From NCBI GenBank assembly GCA_030655715.1, contig JAUSPR010000234.1, forward strand, positions 1-7,492: a stretch of DNA of 7,492 bases, written 5' to 3'. The stretch comes from Thermoplasmata archaeon (GTDB taxonomy: Archaea > Thermoplasmatota > Thermoplasmata > SG8-5). Position numbers and translations under genes: made by a program. Shown piece after piece: positions 1 to 5,377 of the stretch (positions are counted from its first letter, which is position 1; the number at the start of each line of letters is the position of its first letter). The notes below the pieces were generated by a model that was given only the letters and a program-made list of their open reading frames with translations, was not told where the DNA came from and ran no database searches.

Positions 1-293
1 CAGTTGTCGAGAAATATATAACCACATACCCAGAGGACGGGAGCAATATTGTTGAACTTTTGAAATATATAGATGGCAAGGTCTGGATAAATCAGAAACA
101 GTATTTCGACAAGGTTCCCGAAGTTGCCTGGAACTTCTACATTGGCGGGTATCAACCGGCGCAGAAGTGGTTGAAGGACCGGAAAGGGCGGGAGTTGTCG
201 GTTGACGATATTTTCCATTACCAGAAAATAATTGTGGCGCTGGTGGAGACGGAGAGGTTGATGGGGGAGATTGATAAGGTGAAAAATGAATAA
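1..293 (+). CDS. C-terminal fragment of type ISP-like restriction-modification / N6-adenine methyltransferase protein (5' partial)
   Basis: The frame is open to the left edge (first whole codon at position 3), so the gene starts outside the window; the TTG at 60 is an internal Leu codon and not a start. About 96 residues are visible, ending at TAA 291-293. They contain the run WNFYIGGYQPAQKWLKDRKG followed by DDIFHYQKIIVALVET. I recognise this as the C-terminal signature of the target-recognition region in type ISP (LlaBIII-like) single-chain restriction-modification enzymes and related Eco57I-like N6-adenine methylases. The catalytic methylase motifs, and any helicase or nuclease domains, would lie upstream and cannot be seen. 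In this family the C-terminal domain reads the DNA target. GC content here is about 53% (spot count of 121-180), unlike the AT-rich next gene, which overlaps it by 8 nt. The family is well supported; the exact subtype is not. Confidence 0.8.
   Translation, partial: VVEKYITTYPEDGSNIVELLKYIDGKVWINQKQYFDKVPEVAWNFYIGGYQPAQKWLKDRKGRELSVDDIFHYQKIIVALVETERLMGEIDKVKNE
276..282 (+). promoter_or_regulatory. Shine-Dalgarno-like site for the HEPN-like gene
   Basis: AAGGTGA lies 3 nt before the ATG at 286, inside the last codons of the upstream restriction-modification gene. With the 8-nt ATG/stop overlap, this suggests translational coupling. The spacing is shorter than ideal. Confidence 0.45.
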
Positions 294-310
294 AAAGTTG
301 AAAAATGAAT
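280..310 (+). repeat. 12-bp direct repeat at the RM/HEPN gene junction
   Basis: TGAAAAATGAAT occurs at 280-291 and again at 299-310, 19 bases apart. The first copy contains the ATG of the HEPN-like gene and the end of the RM gene. The second contains an out-of-frame ATG followed at once by Asn and a stop. It may be a small duplication or simply AT-rich chance similarity. Confidence 0.4.
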
Positions 311-1515
311 TGACAAAATTCATTGATTTGGTACTTACCCCTAGAGATTTTTCTCCAGATAAACCCATTAGTTGGATGACAAAAAATGGAATTGGAACAT
401 TAGAACAGGATGCGTGTGATTCATTTGGGAAAATGATTACATTGTTACGAAAAGATGACAAAACGAGCGGTATGAAAAAAGAGATGTTAGAAGAGCATCT
501 TTGGGCATTTGTATATGACATAAAAACGAACCCAGAGAAATACAAAGATGGTTCTTTGAATGAAATTGACCGTTTCTATAAAGAACTGATTAAGAAAGAT
601 GTGATGTATGAAGTATTACTTCCTTTGAAAAATATTACTCTGAATGATGATATTATATATTCCGATTTCAAATTTATCACATTTACTGAGGCGTATTTAA
701 AAGAGTGGGAGAAAAAACCCACTCATTTAACAGATGTTGTCGGTCATGTTGTGGCAATTACCCAAGTGTCCGCAAATTCAAATTGGAAAGCTTTGGAACG
801 GGGAAAAAACAAACTCTTAACGTGTATTTCATTAATGCAAATTTTGCCCAGGCAAACTCGCGTTAGCATAATTGAACACGAATCGGTGATATACATACGT
901 CACCAATCCCAACAACAGTGCGGGTGGTCTAGATTAGAAAGAATTGGATGGCCTTTAGAATGTCCACAAGAGGATGACTTAGTATGCCTGAATGCGTTAA
1001 ATCAAATGTTAATGTGCCAAAATAACGATATGAATAATCGATTATTTGCTGCTTTAAAATTTTGTGCTGATGCTATGAGTGAATTAAATCTTAAGTTGAA
1101 AGTAATTAAATGTTTTATTTCTTTGGAGACAATCTTCATTGGAGAGGACAATAAAAAGGCTGCTAAAAAATACAAAATTATGTTCAGAGTGGCACTGTTC
1201 TATTCACGCCTTGGAAAAGGATTTCCATCCCCTGAGCAATTTCCATACATGTATGATAAACGAAGCGAATATATTCATCAAGCTCAAGAAGAAGAACTTT
1301 GTGAAGTTGATTTAATACATCTAAAAAAAGAGATGGATAGCCTGATTTTTTGGACAACAAGAATGATGCGTGAACTTATTATTCTCCAGAATGAAAAGAA
1401 ATTTAAAAGTCATAAAACGTTTCTTAAATGGTTGTTGAAAAAAGATGATATTTATCAAAAATCACGGGACTGGTTTGAATTGATTGGTTGGCCAGAAATG
1501 AATGAACTTAAATGA
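286..1515 (+). CDS. Hypothetical protein with C-terminal HEPN-like (ApeA-like) domain, putative defence effector
   Basis: 409 residues. The C-terminal third resembles the ApeA-like HEPN fold: a helix around 250-285 containing FISLETIF, a second helix about 292-308, then YDKRSEYIH with R326 and H331 forming the R-x4-H motif of HEPN ribonucleases, and a final long helix about 340-370. The N-terminal 240 residues are lysine-rich and mixed alpha/beta; I do not recognise them. No signal peptide or membrane segment is evident, so it is probably cytoplasmic. The ATG overlaps the end of the restriction-modification gene, so the two are probably co-transcribed. HEPN proteins beside restriction systems are typically RNA-cleaving abortive-infection effectors; that role is inferred here. 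Spot GC is about 35%, well below the flanking genes, which fits separate acquisition. Alternatively it is a HEPN protein that has lost activity: the residue after His is Gln rather than the common Gly. Confidence 0.6.
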   Translation: MNKKLKNELTKFIDLVLTPRDFSPDKPISWMTKNGIGTLEQDACDSFGKMITLLRKDDKTSGMKKEMLEEHLWAFVYDIKTNPEKYKDGSLNEIDRFYKELIKKDVMYEVLLPLKNITLNDDIIYSDFKFITFTEAYLKEWEKKPTHLTDVVGHVVAITQVSANSNWKALERGKNKLLTCISLMQILPRQTRVSIIEHESVIYIRHQSQQQCGWSRLERIGWPLECPQEDDLVCLNALNQMLMCQNNDMNNRLFAALKFCADAMSELNLKLKVIKCFISLETIFIGEDNKKAAKKYKIMFRVALFYSRLGKGFPSPEQFPYMYDKRSEYIHQAQEEELCEVDLIHLKKEMDSLIFWTTRMMRELIILQNEKKFKSHKTFLKWLLKKDDIYQKSRDWFELIGWPEMNELK

Positions 1516-1525
1516 GTGTTATCCA

Positions 1526-2290
1526 TCACTTCGGCGGGTAATATATTCCTATAATGAACCAGGTTGGATACTGTGAGTACATACCCATAACAAAGTGTAT
1601 GTCTCTTTCTTTCAGCATCCAATCGAAATATCTCTCTTTCAACTTACCCCAGAGTATGTCGGGATCCTGATATCTTGGTCCCCAACTCCTATATGATTCA
1701 AATAATTCCCAATCCTCACATTGCATATTGTGTTCGCTATCATTGCAGCACTGGCATTTGAATTTATATTTAAAAATGTGTGGGATTTTCGTTACTTTTG
1801 GAATCATTTCTCCGTCCAGATTCACTGTGAACGACCATCCATTACGCTCGTATATCTCCAATTGGTCTGTTTTGATGAAATCAAGCAATTCCGTTGGCCT
1901 TATCAATCCGAGAGAAGTTTTATCACTTTCATAAGCATCTTTCAATTCCTGTATTGAACATGAAACACCAGGTAGAACAATCTTGTTTCTTGCGACCCAG
2001 TCAACTTTTGGTTTGGTTAGGCCTCGGTCAATTATTGTAATTGAATCCGCTCTAACTTTGTGGCTCTCTTTCCTGCCAAGCTTGTCTGTGTCTTTTTCAC
2101 ACATGACCTCAATAACATCGTACTTGGAAATTTTGTTGGCACCCACAAAATGACGCATATCAATCGGGTATAAGCGAATCCATTCTCCTTCTTCGGTGAT
2201 TCCTACGGTACAGGCTACATCCCCGTGTTTCTGGCTGGGTTCTGGATATGCTTTCGTGATAATTGTTATCCTTTTCTTTTCCCAGGACAA
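1526..2290 (-). CDS. Conserved hypothetical protein, zinc-ribbon-like, partner of a DUF488 protein
   Basis: 254 residues. I recognise this as a family repeatedly found next to DUF488 proteins, but I know no assigned function. Visible landmarks are an N-terminal KRITIITKAYPEPS strand region, the motif GEWIRLYPI (35-43), and a likely metal site C179-x2-C182-x4-H187 with extra Cys at 181 and 191. This is followed by DWELFESYRSW (193-203) and a C-terminal strand ending FIIGIYYPPK. It starts at TTG 2288-2290: an in-frame TAA lies directly upstream (2291-2293) and the next Met is residue 45, so this start is effectively forced. It overlaps the upstream wHTH-DUF488 gene by 25 nt, indicating one operon and probably one functional unit. 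The conserved GEWIRLYPI region and Cys/His cluster would suit nucleic-acid binding, but this is inference. Its 3' end faces the HEPN-like gene with only 10 nt between stops. Confidence 0.72.
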   Translation of the reverse strand: MSWEKKRITIITKAYPEPSQKHGDVACTVGITEEGEWIRLYPIDMRHFVGANKISKYDVIEVMCEKDTDKLGRKESHKVRADSITIIDRGLTKPKVDWVARNKIVLPGVSCSIQELKDAYESDKTSLGLIRPTELLDFIKTDQLEIYERNGWSFTVNLDGEMIPKVTKIPHIFKYKFKCQCCNDSEHNMQCEDWELFESYRSWGPRYQDPDILWGKLKERYFDWMLKERDIHFVMGMYSQYPTWFIIGIYYPPK

Positions 2291-3120
2291 TTAATTACAA
2301 CTCCTTTCTCTCTCCTTTCCAACTCTTCCGCTAGCACTGTTCTGTGGCACATCCCCGGGTCTTTCTCGAAGCACATCAGGGCGATCTTCTTCTCCTTCCC
2401 CAGCACAAGGAGCATGTCCAATTCGTTCTCTTTCTTTGATATGAATTTTCTGTAATGCTTGAAAAGTGCATCGTAATCTTCCTTGGTTTCCAGCTTTTTC
2501 CTCAACTCGCTAGGGATGCCGACGCCAGGCAATCCAAGGTACTCGATGCCCATCTTTCCGCAAAGGATGTTGAGGGATTTTCCTGTGAATCCGTATTTCA
2601 TGCTCCAGGGATTGTTCCGTACATCTACCAAAATCTGTATTTTTTCATCAATCAATTTCATCATGAATTCATCGATGGATAGTCCTTCATATCCAATTGT
2701 TATGATTCCGATTTCATCCCGCCTATAAGCACGTTTTTTCTTGATTACACTGAATATTGTGTATTCAGGATGTTTTTCATATGTGAATTCCACCATATCA
2801 TTGTCATCCATTGTTTTCGTCTCATCAAAAAAATAGTCGACCAGATTCATCGTATCTTCTTGTAATTCAACGTTACCATCGATGAATTTAATGTTGGTGT
2901 CATCCGCTTCAATAATCCCTTCTCTTTCCAACATTTCCAGGTCATGAAACAATTCGAATGAATATGGACCAAACTTGTATGGAACGAAACCATAAAACTT
3001 GAATTTAGTTAATGATTTATCCTTGCTCATCAGGAAGAATACCTTGGAAAGTTTCATTTTTGAGCATTGCCTGGACTCCTTTAAAAAATGAACCAGGCAT
3101 TTTTGTCTTGTATTCATCAT
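2266..3120 (-). CDS. Winged-helix (SocA/Panacea-like) plus DUF488 fusion protein
   Basis: 284 residues with two parts. Residues about 5-80 look like a winged helix: KMKLSKVFFLMSK, then FVPYKFGPYSFELFHDLEML, reminiscent of the Panacea/SocA-like regions of antitoxins. Residues about 138-278 are a DUF488 domain: TIGYEG (141-146), VDVRNNPWS (165-173), FTGKSL (178-183), LGLPG (195-199) and the signature CFEKDPGMCHR (250-260), with Cys250, Cys258 and His259 as likely functional residues. DUF488 has no firmly established activity. The middle stretch, about 80-135, is acidic and unrecognised. The start is ATG 3118-3120; a second ATG follows immediately. No Shine-Dalgarno precedes it, but a TATA-like box does at leaderless spacing. 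It is the first gene of a two-gene minus-strand operon with the TTG-started zinc-ribbon-like gene. Local GC falls to about 30% (2641-2700). DUF488 is secure; the winged-helix assignment is moderate. Confidence 0.8.
   Translation of the reverse strand: MMNTRQKCLVHFLKESRQCSKMKLSKVFFLMSKDKSLTKFKFYGFVPYKFGPYSFELFHDLEMLEREGIIEADDTNIKFIDGNVELQEDTMNLVDYFFDETKTMDDNDMVEFTYEKHPEYTIFSVIKKKRAYRRDEIGIITIGYEGLSIDEFMMKLIDEKIQILVDVRNNPWSMKYGFTGKSLNILCGKMGIEYLGLPGVGIPSELRKKLETKEDYDALFKHYRKFISKKENELDMLLVLGKEKKIALMCFEKDPGMCHRTVLAEELERREKGVVINCPGKRKG
2301..2307 (-). promoter_or_regulatory. Shine-Dalgarno site deciding a TTG start
   Basis: On the minus strand AAAGGAG lies 10 nt upstream of TTG 2288-2290 and inside the 3' end of the DUF488 gene. 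Together with the in-frame stop directly before the TTG, it supports initiation at this unusual codon. Confidence 0.6.
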
Positions 3121-3240
3121 ATAAAGATGGTAAACTCAATTAAAGTATAAATAGTCATATTGCGGGGAACACTGAAACTATTTCGGTTGTCCCTAGCCTT
3201 GCCCGTCAGCACGTCGCATTGTAAATTTCCCCGAGGAAAT
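3121..3240. other. Intergenic region between the leucine operon and the DUF488 operon
   Basis: About 120 bases with no convincing gene. It holds the TATA-like promoter nearest the DUF488 gene and, at the other end, most of a strong hairpin that overlaps the liuB stop codon. Because the genes on both sides run leftwards, it must both end the leucine operon and start the next one. Confidence 0.6.
3146..3153 (-). promoter_or_regulatory. TATA-like promoter box (archaeal style) for the wHTH-DUF488 operon
   Basis: On the minus strand TATTTATA is centred about 29 nt before the first base of the ATG at 3120. If this is an archaeal box A, transcription would begin within a few bases of the ATG, giving a leaderless mRNA, which agrees with the missing Shine-Dalgarno. 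The overlapping TATACT could serve as a bacterial -10, but I see no good -35 about 17 nt further upstream. Confidence 0.45.
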
Positions 3241-3250
3241 TTACATGCGA
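3214..3250 (-). terminator. Strong inverted repeat at the 3' end of liuB, possible terminator or mRNA 3'-end structure
   Basis: GTAAATTTCC (3221-3230) and GGAAATTTAC (3235-3244) are a perfect 10-bp inverted repeat around the 4-nt loop 3231-3234. TCGCAT (3214-3219) and ATGCGA (3245-3250) extend the stem to 16 bp with one bulged base (3220). The liuB TAA (3241-3243) lies inside the stem. No T-run follows on the minus strand, so this is not a textbook rho-independent terminator; a role in 3'-end formation or mRNA stability is inferred. Confidence 0.5.
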
Positions 3251-4848
3251 TACAAGGAAAACCCAGCATCCGGTATCGGCGCGTTCAGCGAGGCTGCAAT
3301 CCCCAGCGCCAGCACCAGCCGCGTTTGCGTGGGGTCGATTATGCCGTCGTCCCATATCCTTGCGCTTGAGTAATACGGATTGCCTTCCTGTTCGTACTTC
3401 TCCAGGATTGGCCTCTTCAGGTTATCCACGTCTTCCTGGGTCATTTCCACGCCCTTGCGGAAAAGCTGGTCCTTCTTGACTGTGGAGAGAACGTTCGCGG
3501 CCTGCTCGCCGCCCATAACTGAAATCCTGGCATTGGGCCACATCCAGAGCTGTCTTGGACCGTATGCGCGCCCGCACATGCCGTAGTTTCCTGCGCCGAA
3601 GGAACCGCCAATAAGCACGGTGAACTTCGGAACCTGGGCATTGGATACCGCCGTCACCATCTTGGCCCCGTCCTTGGCAATTCCCTTTTCCTCGTACTCG
3701 CGACCGATCATGAAGCCGGTGATATTCTGAATGAATACCAGTGGAATTTTCCGCTGGCTGCATAATTCTATGAAATGCGTGCCCTTGAGCGCGCTTTCCG
3801 AGAATAATACTCCATTGTTTGCCAGTATTCCGACGGGATAGCCCATGATGTGTGCAAATCCTGTCACGAGGGTAGTTCCGTACAGTTCCTTGAATTCATG
3901 GAATTTGCTTCCATCGACAATTCGGGCTATGACTTCTCTTACTTCGAATGGCCGCTTAGAATCCTTGGATATGATTCCGTAAATTTCCTCGATGGGGTAT
4001 TTCGGATCCTCTGGCTTCCTTGTTTTGATATGGGCCTTGGGCTGCCTGTTGAGGTTTTCAAGAATGTTGCGGCCCACATGGAGCGCTTGTTCATCGTCCA
4101 GCGTGTAATGGTCGGAAACACCTGATTTGCGGCAGTGAACGTCGGCACCGCCTAAATCCTCGGCGCTGACCTCCTCACCGGTAGCGGCCTTCACGAGCGG
4201 CGGGCCTCCGAGAAAGATTGTCGCGTTCCCCTTGACCATCACGGTTTCATCGGACATTGCGGGAACGTATGCGCCTCCGGCAGTGCAGGAGCCCATGACC
4301 AGCGCTATCTGGGGTATCTTCATGGCAGACATTCTCGCTTGATTGTAGAAAATTCTGCCAAAGTGCTCCCTGTCTGGAAAAACCTCGTCCTGGAGCGGGA
4401 GGAACGCGCCTCCTGAATCCACCAGGTACACGCAAGGCAGGTTGTTCTCCATTGCGATTTCCTGGGCGCGAAGATGCTTCTTCACTGTCATCGGGTAATA
4501 GGTTCCGCCTTTCACTGTGGCGTCATTGGCTATGACCATGATTTCCCTGCCGTGGACAATGCCAATACCGGTAACAATGCTCGCGCATGGTGCGGCATTA
4601 TCGTACATTCCGACTGCGGCCAGCGGATTCAGTTCCAGGAATGGGGATTCCGGGTCCAGGATGGCGTCGATGCGTTCCCTGGCAAGCATCTTGCCCCGGG
4701 ATTTGTGCAACTTGACCTGCTCAGGGCCGCCCCCTGCCTGGGCCCATTCTATCTTTTCCCTCAGGTTGGCCACCAGCTTCAGGTAATGCTCCCTGTTCTC
4801 CTTGAATTCTGCTCCGTTGACGTCAATCTTGCTCTCTATTGCATCCAT
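3241..4848 (-). CDS. liuB: 3-methylcrotonyl-CoA carboxylase, carboxyltransferase (beta) subunit
   Basis: 535 residues, full length for the family, ending in the usual Phe/Leu-Tyr-Arg-Met type tail. It transfers the carboxyl group from carboxybiotin to 3-methylcrotonyl-CoA, giving 3-methylglutaconyl-CoA in leucine degradation. Specific MCC-beta signatures are [19 protein letters not shown] (141-159), [13 protein letters not shown] (164-176), [14 protein letters not shown] (185-198, oxyanion-forming glycines of the N-terminal crotonase-like half), NITGFMIG (375-382) and [19 protein letters not shown] (414-432, C-terminal half). These separate it from propionyl- and acetyl-CoA carboxyltransferases. 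Start ATG 4846-4848 has GGAGG 7 nt upstream, overlapping the end of the carrier-protein gene, and a 2-nt gap after that gene's TAA. It is the last gene of the operon. Geranyl-CoA carboxylase is the closest alternative; the hydratase neighbour favours leucine catabolism. Confidence 0.93.
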   Translation of the reverse strand: MDAIESKIDVNGAEFKENREHYLKLVANLREKIEWAQAGGGPEQVKLHKSRGKMLARERIDAILDPESPFLELNPLAAVGMYDNAAPCASIVTGIGIVHGREIMVIANDATVKGGTYYPMTVKKHLRAQEIAMENNLPCVYLVDSGGAFLPLQDEVFPDREHFGRIFYNQARMSAMKIPQIALVMGSCTAGGAYVPAMSDETVMVKGNATIFLGGPPLVKAATGEEVSAEDLGGADVHCRKSGVSDHYTLDDEQALHVGRNILENLNRQPKAHIKTRKPEDPKYPIEEIYGIISKDSKRPFEVREVIARIVDGSKFHEFKELYGTTLVTGFAHIMGYPVGILANNGVLFSESALKGTHFIELCSQRKIPLVFIQNITGFMIGREYEEKGIAKDGAKMVTAVSNAQVPKFTVLIGGSFGAGNYGMCGRAYGPRQLWMWPNARISVMGGEQAANVLSTVKKDQLFRKGVEMTQEDVDNLKRPILEKYEQEGNPYYSSARIWDDGIIDPTQTRLVLALGIAASLNAPIPDAGFSLYRM

Positions 4849-4850
4849 GA

Positions 4851-5366
4851 TTATTCCTCCTTCTTCGGGGCCCCAGCCTCTTCTTTCTCCATTTCAACGA
4901 GCAGAACGCCTATGTCCACCTGGTCACCGGTCTTGAAACAAACTTTCTCGATCTTTCCTGCATAAGGCGCTTTAATCTGATATTCCATCTTCATTGCTTC
5001 GATGGTCAGTATGACATGACCCGAATTCACAATCTCGCCGTCCTTAGCGCCCACTACAGTGACCTTTCCGGAAATCGGGGAGGTAATGCTTGAAGGTAAT
5101 TTATCGAAGCTGGCTTGTTTCATTCCAGCCTCGACCTTGTTGAATCTGTACACATTGCCATTGATGAAAATATGGCGCTGGTTATCCTCGGTTGCGATAT
5201 TGCATTTTGTGATTTTTCCGCCAATGTTGAGAGTTATGAAGCCGGGTTTCAACTCCTTGTAATCCACAACGAAGGTCTTGTCTCCAACTCCGACTTTGAA
5301 CTGTTCGCCTTCCCGAGATATCTTCACTGGATACATTTTTCCTTCATACTCGTATTGCATCTCCAT
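4851..5366 (-). CDS. Biotin carboxyl carrier protein with BT-like N-terminal region (C-terminal part of a split MCC alpha subunit)
   Basis: 171 residues. The C-terminal half (about 92-161) is a biotinyl domain with the biotin attachment motif EAMKME, biotin on Lys126, preceded by SPISGKV and followed by APYAGKI, typical of the hammerhead fold. Residues 1-80 are beta-rich ([31 protein letters not shown]) and match the position and style of the BT barrel that holds alpha and beta subunits together in MCC and PCC. The tail (160-171) is charged and probably flexible. The protein carries carboxybiotin from biotin carboxylase to LiuB in the cytoplasm. ATG 5364-5366 has GAGGTGA 4 nt upstream; the ATG two codons later has 10-nt spacing and is nearly as good. 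It lies 9 nt after the biotin carboxylase stop and 2 nt before liuB. Archaeal acyl-CoA carboxylases often have a separate carrier protein of similar size. Confidence 0.92.
   Translation of the reverse strand: MEMQYEYEGKMYPVKISREGEQFKVGVGDKTFVVDYKELKPGFITLNIGGKITKCNIATEDNQRHIFINGNVYRFNKVEAGMKQASFDKLPSSITSPISGKVTVVGAKDGEIVNSGHVILTIEAMKMEYQIKAPYAGKIEKVCFKTGDQVDIGVLLVEMEKEEAGAPKKEE
4856..4860 (-). promoter_or_regulatory. Shine-Dalgarno site for liuB
   Basis: GGAGG sits 7 nt before ATG 4848 and is formed by the last Lys-Glu-Glu codons of the carrier-protein gene, whose TAA falls between site and start. This favours re-initiation or coupled translation. Confidence 0.7.
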
Positions 5367-5370
5367 GATA

Positions 5371-5377
5371 TCACCTC
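5371..5377 (-). promoter_or_regulatory. Shine-Dalgarno site for the carrier-protein gene
   Basis: GAGGTGA overlaps the TGA stop of the biotin carboxylase gene (5376-5378) and lies 4 nt before ATG 5366. Its presence exactly at the split argues that the two reading frames are genuinely separate genes, not one gene broken by a sequencing error. Confidence 0.6.

Noticed and set aside
60..293. A separate 77-residue gene starting at TTG 60
   Set aside because: The same frame is open back to the window edge with family-consistent sequence, so this is the tail of a larger gene.
3130..3180. A bacterial sigma-70 promoter using TATACT as -10
   Set aside because: No acceptable -35 is found at 16-18 nt spacing, so the TATA-box reading fits better, although it is not proven.
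3162..3193. A second imperfect inverted repeat in the intergenic region
   Set aside because: It needs several bulges and a wobble or mismatch to form, with no T-run after it; too weak to call a terminator.
3160..3369. A small plus-strand gene reading into the 3' end of liuB
   Set aside because: About two thirds is antisense to liuB, there is no ribosome-binding site, and the sequence is not protein-like.
3422..3763. A 113-residue minus-strand frame within liuB
   Set aside because: It is a different frame of the same strand inside the conserved carboxyltransferase; no independent signal supports translation.
4474..4965. A 163-residue plus-strand open frame
   Set aside because: It lies antisense to liuB and the carrier-protein gene, whose protein signatures are unambiguous; the antisense translation shows no recognisable domain.
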